This document shows, in pieces, positions 1 through 5,972 of a stretch of 13,208 bases of DNA. Origin of the DNA: an uncultured Arsenicibacter sp. (lineage in GTDB: Bacteria; Bacteroidota; Bacteroidia; Cytophagales; Spirosomataceae). The stretch is from the NCBI RefSeq assembly GCF_945952095.1, contig NZ_CAMFHL010000219.1, positions 1 through 13,208 on the forward strand, given 5' to 3'. A model generated the notes under the pieces. That model was not told where the DNA came from. It was given only the letters and a program-made list of their open reading frames with translations, and did not search any database. A program made the translations under genes and the position numbers. How positions within the stretch are numbered: the first letter of the stretch is position 1; each line of letters opens with the position of its first letter.

Positions 1-880
1 CGTCAGCGTTGAATTTCGCGGCAAACCCGCCTCCGGTAAGCGTAAGTGACCCCGGTCCCGGATCAAGATCAATCGAGGTGGTAATGCTGCCTCCCAGATA
101 GACAGCACCGGATGCATCGGTCTCGAGTGCATTGACAAAGCCGCGCCCTAACCCATACGCCCATTCCATGACCCCTGCGGCATTGAGCCGGGCAATGAAA
201 ATATCTCTGCCGGCTGCCGTAAGGGAGGTAGATGTCAGCGCCGGACTAAAGCTGATCGTACTTGAGAAGCCGCCGGTGACAAACACCTCGCCTGAGAGAC
301 CGAGTGCTATTCTGCCGGGAAGCGCAAGGCCATTACCGGCAATCAGGTTAGCCCAGATCAGTTCTCCGTTTCCGTTGAGTTTGGCAACATAGCCGCTCGA
401 GGATCCGGTAGATGTGAGCGTCGTGGAGGCAGGCCCCGAACCGAGTACCAGCGATCCATTAAAGGTGCCGCCCAGAAACAGGTTACCGCCCGCATCAACA
501 CGGATCGCGTCGCCGCTACTTAAGTTAGTGCTCGCAAACGTTTTGGCCCAAACCAGGTTACCTGTGGCATCCGTTTTGGTGATAAAGATAGCGCCGCTGG
601 CCTGGCCTGTCGATAGGGTAAGGGCATTGGGGCCATTCGTCAGCGCGAGCGTGCCTGAAAAGTAACCGGTGGTAAAGGTGTTGCCCGAGGCGTCGACCGC
701 CATGGCCTGGCTGATGAACTGTGCCTTGGTGGAACTAAGCCAGTCGACCGACTGAGCCGCCAGCGGATAGCCGGTAATCAGCAATAGAAGGGCCAGCACA
801 GAAGCGCCGCATTGACGGAAATAATTGCGGAGTGACGAGGTCGCCCCACTGGTGATCAAGTCCCAAAAGATTGACTGCAT
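1..880 (-). CDS. Secreted SBBP-repeat beta-propeller protein, 3' part missing
   Basis: This open frame reads 293 codons from an ATG at 880 and runs off the left edge without a stop, so the C-terminus is not seen. The N-terminus has a longish charged stretch, then a hydrophobic core (ASVLALLLLITGYPLA) ending in AQS, which fits a Sec signal peptide cleaved near residue 44. The rest is a series of repeats of about 55-60 residues with the pattern D..GN.F.TG.F.GTL..., followed by ...IFITK.D..GNLVWAK. This is the SBBP beta-propeller signature. Examples are VDASGNTFTTGYFSG, VDAGGNLFLGGTFNG and TDASGAVYLGGS. Such proteins are usually large surface or secreted proteins of Bacteroidota, often carrying adhesin-like or sorting domains further downstream. 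The specific role is unknown. It follows the adhesin-like gene on the same strand, but a strong terminator separates the two, so it is probably transcribed on its own. Confidence 0.85.
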   Translation of the reverse strand, partial: MQSIFWDLITSGATSSLRNYFRQCGASVLALLLLITGYPLAAQSVDWLSSTKAQFISQAMAVDASGNTFTTGYFSGTLALTNGPNALTLSTGQASGAIFITKTDATGNLVWAKTFASTNLSSGDAIRVDAGGNLFLGGTFNGSLVLGSGPASTTLTSTGSSSGYVAKLNGNGELIWANLIAGNGLALPGRIALGLSGEVFVTGGFSSTISFSPALTSTSLTAAGRDIFIARLNAAGVMEWAYGLGRGFVNALETDASGAVYLGGSITTSIDLDPGPGSLTLTGGGFAAKFNAD

Positions 881-915
881 TTTGCGGCCATTGCCTGCTG
901 GAAAAGGGTATGTCG

Positions 916-929
916 TCTTATGCATAAGA
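916..929. promoter_or_regulatory. 14-base perfect palindrome upstream of the SBBP gene
   Basis: TCTTATGCATAAGA is its own reverse complement and lies about 35 bases upstream of the SBBP gene ATG. This position suits an operator for a dimeric regulator. No binding protein can be named and no clear TAnnTTTG element is seen nearby, so the functional reading is inference. Confidence 0.3.
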
Positions 930-990
930 TTAGCCGTAAACGCTGATGTTTACCGGCATAAAATTCTGCTTAGGAGCCGCTTCGGTGGTA

Positions 991-1019
991 GCTCATTTCA
1001 GTCATTCTCTTGCTCATTT
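991..1019. repeat. Direct repeat GCTCATTT, 21 bases apart
   Basis: GCTCATTT occurs at 991-998 and 1012-1019, two helical turns apart, with a weaker TCATT match between them (1002-1006). It lies more than 100 bases upstream of the SBBP gene start. It could be a regulatory site or chance in a short AT-rich stretch. Confidence 0.2.
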
Positions 1020-1032
1020 TGGACATGACCCT

Positions 1033-1081
1033 GTTTTTTGGCAAAAAAGCCCCTGAACTGAGGCCTTTTTTGCCAAAAAAC
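1033..1081 (-). terminator. Rho-independent terminator after the beta-helix gene
   Basis: The arms 1033-1049 and 1065-1081 are perfect 17-base inverted complements around a 15-base centre. The centre can extend the stem with CCT/AGG pairs. Each arm contains A6 and T6 tracts, so a shorter GC-core hairpin flanked by A and T runs can form in either direction. It begins 17 bases beyond the stop of the minus-strand beta-helix gene and separates it from the SBBP gene promoter region. Confidence 0.85.
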
Positions 1082-1098
1082 GTGAGTTATCCCGGCCT

Positions 1099-3453
1099 TT
1101 ACGGGCAGTTCCGGCCCACAGTTACCGTCCGGGTTATCGGTGCGCTGGTGCCGCAGCTGTTGGTGTATGTGGCCGTCAGGATATAGGTCCCTGCCCGTTT
1201 TACATTCAGCCCGATTGCCTCATGCGTGGCGCCCTCGCGGTAAACTGTGCTGAAGACATAGTCCTTTGGACCGGTCATGGTGAATGAACTGGCCACGCCA
1301 CGGCCTGTCAGCCTTACCGGACAAACCGATTCATCAGCCGTGAAGCTCAGGATCTGCGCCGGCGGGGGCTGGATGCCGCCCACTACCGCCTGCCCGCTGG
1401 CCGTGGTCGAGCAGACACCCACGGTACAGGTGGCGGTCAACAGGCTGGTACTGCTGCCTGCCGTCAGGGTGATCATGGCCGTTGTGGCACCGGTTGACCA
1501 CAGGATTTGCCCGCCACAACCGCTGGCGGTGAGGTTAATGGTCTGACCGGGGCAGACGGTGGCGGAAGAAACAGTAAACGGCGACAGGCTGAAATTCTCC
1601 GTCACCGGTAAGTTGTTGCTGACCGCCGAACAACCGTTGGCGCCGGTTGCAGTGACCGAGTAGGCGCCCGTCTGACTCACGCTGATCGTGGTGGTCGTCT
1701 GGCCGTTAGGCCACCGCAGGGCGGTTGTTGAAGCGGTGGCCGTCAACGTCAGTTGCGGCTGCGTACAGGTCAGCTGATTGCTGATTGCCGAAATACTGAC
1801 CGTCGGGCTGGCAATATCCCGTGCGATGGTCGGGCTGTTGCTGACGGCCGAACAGCCGTTGGCACCGGTCACCGTGACGGAGTAGACACCTGTCTGGCTG
1901 ACCGGCAGGGTCTGGCCCGTGCTGCCTCCCCCGCTCCAGGCAAAGGCCGTGGCGGACGTCTGGGCCGTTAAGGTCAGGCTTGGGTTGGTGCAGGAAAGGG
2001 TGGCTGACGGGGCAGCCGTAACCGTCACCGACGGCAGGGCATTCACCGACAGGCTGAAGGCCGTTGAGGTCACCGACGGACAATCGCCGGAAATGATCAC
2101 TGAATAACTACCCGCATCCGTTGTCTGAACGTTGGTCAACGTAAGGCTGGCGGTGGTGGCCGAGGCGATGCCGGTCAGGGCCGTGCCCGACCGGTACCAC
2201 CAATAAGCGGTTGCTGACCCCGTTACGCTGACACTCATCACGACCGTAGTTCCCGCGCAGACAACTGAACCGGCAACGGGTTGTTGCACAATCTGAAGCG
2301 GTACTCCGTTCGGGTTTTGATACTCGACAGCTCCCATGTCAATACGGATACCGATAATGCGAGGGGAGCCGGTCAGATCGGCCGTCCCGACGGTGAGCGT
2401 TGTGGTGTTGGGGTTGCCCGCATTGATGGCCGGTGAGCACGGTGCCAATGCAACCGATGTTGCCGATACAAACGGCGACGTGGTAGCGGTGAGGTTGCCC
2501 GGGCCGGTGATGTTTACGTTGGCCGGGTTATCAAACAGCGAGTATGTAGCCGAAGCGCCGGTAGCCTTGTTATTGTAAAACGGGACACTGCCGTTGTTGA
2601 CTAGTATGCAGTTGATCAGTACCGGAGATGATGATCCCATATCGCCATTGTTGTAGATTGCTCCGCCTTCGGTAGCTGAATTGCTTTGCAGTGAGCAGTT
2701 GGTCAGTATCGGAGAAGATGATGATCCCATATCGCCGTTGTTGAAGATTGCTCCGCCCTGGTTAGCCGAATTACGTTGCAGCGAGCAGTTGGTCAGCACC
2801 GGACTCGCTTGAATTCCAAATGTACCGAAATTGTAGATTGCCCCGCCCCCGTACGAGGCAGTATTGCCCACAAACGAACAGTTACGGAAAGACGGGTTAC
2901 ACACAAATTGTATACTGCTGCCGTTATTATAGACACCTCCGCCGGACAGGGTTTCATTGGTTTGTCCGTTTGCATTGCCGCCGGTGATGACAAAGCCATC
3001 CAGCACAGCACTGTTCGTCAGACCTGGCCAGTTGTGAATGACATGATAGCTGTTATCAACGTTATTGCTGAAATCGGGACCGTCGTCACCCTTGAGGTCA
3101 CCGGACAGGATGGTTGGGTAGCTGGCCGGGTTTCGCTCCGCCATCGTGGGGGTGCCGGCTGGCGGAAAGCCACCCAGAATACTCACTCCGTTCTTCATCG
3201 AAAAGCTGATGTCGCGGGCGGTGGTGCTGGTCGGCTTAAACAAGCCTTGCGCCACCCAGACCTGATCGCCGGGCTGGCTGGCTTCTATCGCTCCCTGTAA
3301 ATCGGTGGTGCTGGCAGCCCAGCTGGTAGTAGCCGAAGCGGCCGGTGTGATGCCCGTCGTGGAAACGTAGCGGGTCGTCTGGCTAAAGGCCCGGTGCGTG
3401 AGCAGCAGGCAGCACAGCAGGCCGATGGCCCGGATCTGTATTCTTACATTCAT
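1099..3453 (-). CDS. Secreted beta-helix protein with choice-of-anchor Q and Ig-like repeats
   Basis: The protein is 784 residues if it starts at the ATG at 3453. The frame stays open to 3690, but the 79 extra codons do not look like protein, whereas residue 1 here begins a good signal peptide (MNVRIQIRAIGLLCC..., cleavage after AFSQ near residue 25). Residues about 27-360 form a right-handed beta-helix built from GGAIYNNG and NCSLQ.N rungs, as in polymorphic outer-membrane-type proteins. A choice-of-anchor Q-like end follows (GSPRIIGIRIDMGAVEYQ, near residue 372). Next come an Ig-like domain (about 382-470), two 74-residue repeats starting SCTNP and TCTQP and ending GANGCSAVSN, and a Cys-containing C-terminal beta domain. 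A secreted or surface role, perhaps adhesion, is inferred. No classical type IX sorting tail is recognised. A terminator follows the stop. Confidence 0.88.
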   Translation of the reverse strand: MNVRIQIRAIGLLCCLLLTHRAFSQTTRYVSTTGITPAASATTSWAASTTDLQGAIEASQPGDQVWVAQGLFKPTSTTARDISFSMKNGVSILGGFPPAGTPTMAERNPASYPTILSGDLKGDDGPDFSNNVDNSYHVIHNWPGLTNSAVLDGFVITGGNANGQTNETLSGGGVYNNGSSIQFVCNPSFRNCSFVGNTASYGGGAIYNFGTFGIQASPVLTNCSLQRNSANQGGAIFNNGDMGSSSSPILTNCSLQSNSATEGGAIYNNGDMGSSSPVLINCILVNNGSVPFYNNKATGASATYSLFDNPANVNITGPGNLTATTSPFVSATSVALAPCSPAINAGNPNTTTLTVGTADLTGSPRIIGIRIDMGAVEYQNPNGVPLQIVQQPVAGSVVCAGTTVVMSVSVTGSATAYWWYRSGTALTGIASATTASLTLTNVQTTDAGSYSVIISGDCPSVTSTAFSLSVNALPSVTVTAAPSATLSCTNPSLTLTAQTSATAFAWSGGGSTGQTLPVSQTGVYSVTVTGANGCSAVSNSPTIARDIASPTVSISAISNQLTCTQPQLTLTATASTTALRWPNGQTTTTISVSQTGAYSVTATGANGCSAVSNNLPVTENFSLSPFTVSSATVCPGQTINLTASGCGGQILWSTGATTAMITLTAGSSTSLLTATCTVGVCSTTASGQAVVGGIQPPPAQILSFTADESVCPVRLTGRGVASSFTMTGPKDYVFSTVYREGATHEAIGLNVKRAGTYILTATYTNSCGTSAPITRTVTVGRNCP
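1615..1996 (-). repeat. Two diverged 222-base coding repeats in the beta-helix gene
   Basis: The stretches from about 1615 to 1770 and 1837 to 1996 align with a 222-base offset. Both encode a C-T-x-P...LTLTA start and a VSQTG.YSVT.TGANGCSAVSN end. The copies differ at many silent positions, so this is an old domain duplication and not a recent one. Confidence 0.75.
2611..2880 (-). repeat. Tandem beta-helix rung repeats of about 87-93 bases
   Basis: Three adjacent units (2611-2697, 2698-2787, 2788-2880) each encode an SPVLTNCSLQ.NSA..GGAI.NNG rung. The first two are the most alike, sharing GATGATGATCCCATATCGCC and neighbouring blocks nearly unchanged, which points to more recent duplication or gene conversion. 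The third is diverged. Confidence 0.75.
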
Positions 3454-3494
3454 ATGGATTGTTGGTGGTCGGTAGAACCAGTTGATTGAATTCA

Positions 3495-3644
3495 CTAGAA
3501 ACGATTGTTCGCTCCGGCAAGAAGCGGACGGGCAGGATAGCAGGCGCCTACCCGCCTGATCCGTTGGTGTTCGATGGTATAAAGTGATCGGCAGGCACTC
3601 AGCCAGCAGGCGCTCAGGAGGGGCAACAATGCACGGAAAATCAT
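3495..3644 (-). CDS. Possible 49-residue lipoprotein
   Basis: A short frame from ATG 3644 to TAG 3495 encodes MIFRALLPLLSACWLSAC followed by a basic 31-residue tail. The N-terminus resembles a lipoprotein signal peptide, with LSAC as lipobox and Cys18 as the modified residue. The frame ends 41 bases before the beta-helix gene on the same strand, so it could be its leader gene. The other frame used by the beta-helix gene is also open here, so the open frame alone is weak evidence. No family is recognised. It may be spurious. Confidence 0.27.
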   Translation of the reverse strand: MIFRALLPLLSACWLSACRSLYTIEHQRIRRVGACYPARPLLAGANNRF

Positions 3645-3747
3645 GACTGAAAAGGGTTCGTTTGCAGCTGCAAGTTCCCCTTTGCACCACACTTAGCTGT
3701 TAGTTATTCGTCCAAAAATGTTTGGCTCCGTGTCAAATTGAAAAAAA

Positions 3748-3787
3748 ACTTCGTGTATTGTTGCATTTGTCAACGAATACACGAAGT
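3748..3787 (-). terminator. Strong minus-strand terminator without an adjacent gene
   Basis: Arms 3748-3763 and 3771-3787 pair over 16 bases with one bulged base around a 7-base loop. Read on the minus strand, the stem is followed by an uninterrupted T8 tract (A8 at 3741-3748 on the plus strand), the standard form of an intrinsic terminator. The nearest recognised gene upstream on that strand, the Reg_prop-YceI gene, ends about 320 bases earlier. It therefore ends either a long 3' untranslated region or an unrecognised small transcript. Confidence 0.8.
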
Positions 3788-4106
3788 AAGTATACTAAAA
3801 GATAGATTTTTGTTGCTTTTAAAACGGACTGTTTTTTCAGACGGAAAAGCGCGGCTCCTGGCAGTGTGAGACCGGGAAAATACCGCCGCGAACAGGCTTT
3901 TTATACGAGAGGTTAGGGGCAATTAAGTTTCCTTTCCCTGCCAAAACCTGTAGTACGTAAACGGTAAACCCGCTACTTTTTAGACCGGAATGCAGAACGT
4001 TGGCGTGGTAGTAATAAACTAAATTAGATTACTCAAGATGTTTAAGCGACCCAATTTATTGCGGACAATATGTAGCGGTTAAATAAAACCAACTTCCCTG
4101 TCCATG
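3788..4106. other. Gene-poor stretch with an unexplained 63-codon open frame
   Basis: No recognised gene lies here. On the minus strand, codons from 4028 down to a TGA at 3837-3839 are open for 63 residues. They read as plausible protein near the end (GNLIAPNLSYKKPVRGGI, then CQEPRFSV), but no ATG or GTG is in frame and the only near-start is a TTG giving 34 residues. It could be a decayed coding remnant, a small gene with an unusual start, or part of a noncoding transcript ending at the terminator at 3748-3787. No family is recognised. Confidence 0.35.
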
Positions 4107-5750
4107 CTATTTTTTGGCTACGATTTTTATAAAGAGTTTAACCTCGTTCAAAATTGCATAACCAGACTTAAAAAAGTGCTTTTCTGATGAATAATCGATA
4201 CCCCAGTCTGTCCGGTCGATGGTCAGCGCACCGTTAACCTCGACAGTTCCGTCCATTCCGTCCTTAAAATGCAGGTTGGCCGGAAACGTAACTGTCTTCG
4301 TGATTCCTTCAAGTGTCAGGTTCCCGGTAACGTTTATATTTCCTTCATTAACCCGTATACTTCCATCTTTCGGGACTTTTGTATTTCCCGTTTCCACTTT
4401 TGTGATGGTGAATGTTGAAACCGGGAATTTTTTGACATCAAAAAAAAGGGGTAATTTATTGCGGGAATGCTGATCAACAAAATTTTCAATTGTCGTCATG
4501 TCAACGTTAACGGCACCGCCCACCAGGTGACGGTTGTCGATCAACAACTCGCCTTTTTCTATATTGATGTCCCCCATATTGGTACCATCACCAAGAAACG
4601 TAGTGCCATCCCATCCGCCAAGCAGCATAGACCCCTTCCATACGACAACACTTTGCGTTGTATCGATGACATATTTTTTCCGGCCCTCTTTGTTATAAAA
4701 GTCGGTGATGGTCGTTCCATCATACCGATACACGCCAGTCGCATCGCCAAACCAAATACTGCCGTCTCCCGCTTCCGAAAGCCCCAGAAAAGCCCTTCCT
4801 GACATTAGTTCGGTAAACTCGGGCTTATTACTATATATAGACTTTGCATCATACCGGGTAAGTGCCTGAACCGTCCAGTTTGCAGGATTTACCGGACCCG
4901 TAGTCCAGATGTTTCCTTTTTTATCCTGGATTATAGCATAGGCACCCCGCTCCGATACCTTCGTGAAGGTACTGCCGTCGTAGCGATAGAGGCCACCGCT
5001 ATTGCCGCTAAAGCCATTGTAGCCGCTGAGCCAAATCGTACCTTTTTTGTCTTCGATGATGCTCCAGACGTCGAGAAAGGGTTCGCCTTTATGGGTTAAC
5101 GTGGTAAACGTTTTCCCGTCGTACACAAAGGCATCGCCTCTTGTACCTACCCACAGTTTTCCTGTTTTCTCTTCGAGGATGGTATGAATATTATTGTTCC
5201 AGTGCCTTTCCTTATAAAAAAGCGGGGCGTTTGGCGATGTGAAATTCCGGAACGATTTCCCGTTGGCCCCTTTGGGATCGTATCGACTTAGTCCGTTTGC
5301 CGTGCCGAACCAGATAATACCGGCTTTATCTTCATAAACCGACGTAACCCGGTTACTGGCAAGTCCCTGCGTAGTCGTGAAATGCTGAATGGATTTTCCG
5401 TTGTCATAATAAACCCCTGAATCAGTAGTAGTAAACCAGAGATTCCCCCGCCGGTCTTCCAGAACATCCCCGAATAGGTGTTGACCTGTTTTTTGGGTAA
5501 GATTAATAAACGGTTTTCCCATTGTCTGTCCGGGATCGTACCGGAAAACATCACCAAATGATGCGTTGTTGGGACCCGCCATCAAGATGGTGCCATGGCT
5601 ACCTTTTTTTATGTTACGAACCATCATGTTAGGTCCTATGTCGTTGATTTCGGACTTGATGGTATCGGTTGAGGGGGCAGTTTGGTTCTGTCCACAGGAG
5701 GTGTACAACACCAGCGTTGATAACAACGCAGATACGCGTAGGTAGTTCAT
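4107..5750 (-). CDS. Lipoprotein: Reg_prop beta-propeller fused to YceI domain
   Basis: The 547-residue protein starts MNYLRVSALLSTLVLYTSCG, a lipoprotein signal peptide with Cys19 as the likely lipidated residue. Residues about 50-345 carry Reg_prop (two-component regulator propeller) repeats, seen as GNLWF, GIIWFGT, GKLWVGT, GTIWLSG, GNIWTTG and GSIWFGD around W105, W147, W200, W240, W282 and W333. A weaker GTILMAG near residue 53 would make a seventh blade. Residues about 359-547 match YceI, with WKGSMLLGG, LVGGAVNVDMTTIEN, VTGNLTLEGITKTVTFP and TIDRTDWGIDY. YceI proteins are lipocalin-like periplasmic binders of polyisoprenoids; Reg_prop repeats normally form the periplasmic sensor of hybrid histidine kinases. 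Here there is no kinase. An envelope-attached ligand-binding or sensing role is inferred. It is divergent from a membrane-bound regulator gene. Confidence 0.9.
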   Translation of the reverse strand: MNYLRVSALLSTLVLYTSCGQNQTAPSTDTIKSEINDIGPNMMVRNIKKGSHGTILMAGPNNASFGDVFRYDPGQTMGKPFINLTQKTGQHLFGDVLEDRRGNLWFTTTDSGVYYDNGKSIQHFTTTQGLASNRVTSVYEDKAGIIWFGTANGLSRYDPKGANGKSFRNFTSPNAPLFYKERHWNNNIHTILEEKTGKLWVGTRGDAFVYDGKTFTTLTHKGEPFLDVWSIIEDKKGTIWLSGYNGFSGNSGGLYRYDGSTFTKVSERGAYAIIQDKKGNIWTTGPVNPANWTVQALTRYDAKSIYSNKPEFTELMSGRAFLGLSEAGDGSIWFGDATGVYRYDGTTITDFYNKEGRKKYVIDTTQSVVVWKGSMLLGGWDGTTFLGDGTNMGDINIEKGELLIDNRHLVGGAVNVDMTTIENFVDQHSRNKLPLFFDVKKFPVSTFTITKVETGNTKVPKDGSIRVNEGNINVTGNLTLEGITKTVTFPANLHFKDGMDGTVEVNGALTIDRTDWGIDYSSEKHFFKSGYAILNEVKLFIKIVAKK

Positions 5751-5857
5751 AATTTTGTTTATTTGACTATGTTCCCGAGCCGTAGCGACACACGATCAGG
5801 CGTGAGTATGGCAAGGGAGACAATACACTTATTTCAGCCTTGTTCGCTCGTCTGATT

Positions 5858-5865
5858 CAAACCTA
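5858..5865 (-). promoter_or_regulatory. -7 promoter element for the Reg_prop-YceI gene
   Basis: Minus-strand TAGGTTTG matches the Bacteroidota -7 consensus TAnnTTTG exactly, 107 bases upstream of the lipoprotein gene ATG. No TTG-type -33 element is seen at the usual distance. Instead the GTGTTAA-like repeats begin 10 bases upstream, as expected for an activator-dependent promoter. The activator reading is inference. Confidence 0.5.
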
Positions 5866-5875
5866 CCGGTTGACT

Positions 5876-5923
5876 TTGTTAAAAGAGTTAATCGACTGTA
5901 AAAAAGTGTTAACCAAGTGTTAA
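5876..5923. promoter_or_regulatory. Five helically phased GTGTTAA-like direct repeats, candidate operator
   Basis: Plus-strand copies are GTGTTAA at 5917-5923 and 5906-5912 (identical), CTGTAAA at 5896-5902 (5 of 7), GAGTTAA at 5885-5891 (6 of 7) and TTGTTAA at 5876-5882 (6 of 7). Start-to-start spacings are 11, 10, 11 and 9 bases, so all face the same side of the helix. OmpR/PhoB-type winged helices bind tandem 7-base repeats separated by about 4 bases, as in the pho box, and a gene for such a protein starts 49 bases away. The array abuts a -7 element directed toward the lipoprotein gene. Binding by the neighbouring regulator is inference. Confidence 0.55.
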
Positions 5924-5960
5924 CTAAGGATAAATCGTGAAATTTATCGCGCCCAAGGCC

Positions 5961-5968
5961 TAATTTTG
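5961..5968 (+). promoter_or_regulatory. TAATTTTG, -7-like element immediately before the regulator ATG
   Basis: TAATTTTG matches TAnnTTTG but ends only 4 bases before the regulator ATG at 5973. If real, it would give a leaderless or nearly leaderless transcript. No -33 TTG is seen at the expected distance. It may be a chance match. Confidence 0.25.
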
Positions 5969-5972
5969 GTCC

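Noticed and set aside
2776..3300. 174-codon plus-strand frame opposite the beta-helix gene
   Set aside because: It is antisense to a well-supported coding region with repeats and motifs, and has no family resemblance.
3454..3690. N-terminal extension of the beta-helix protein by 79 residues to an ATG at 3690
   Set aside because: The added residues do not resemble a signal peptide or domain, and they would bury the clear signal peptide that begins at 3453.
3840..3920. Cobalamin-riboswitch-like bases (CTGGCAGTGTGAGACCGGG) in the gene-poor stretch
   Set aside because: The conserved core elements of that riboswitch cannot be assembled in order on either strand, and no suitable gene follows.
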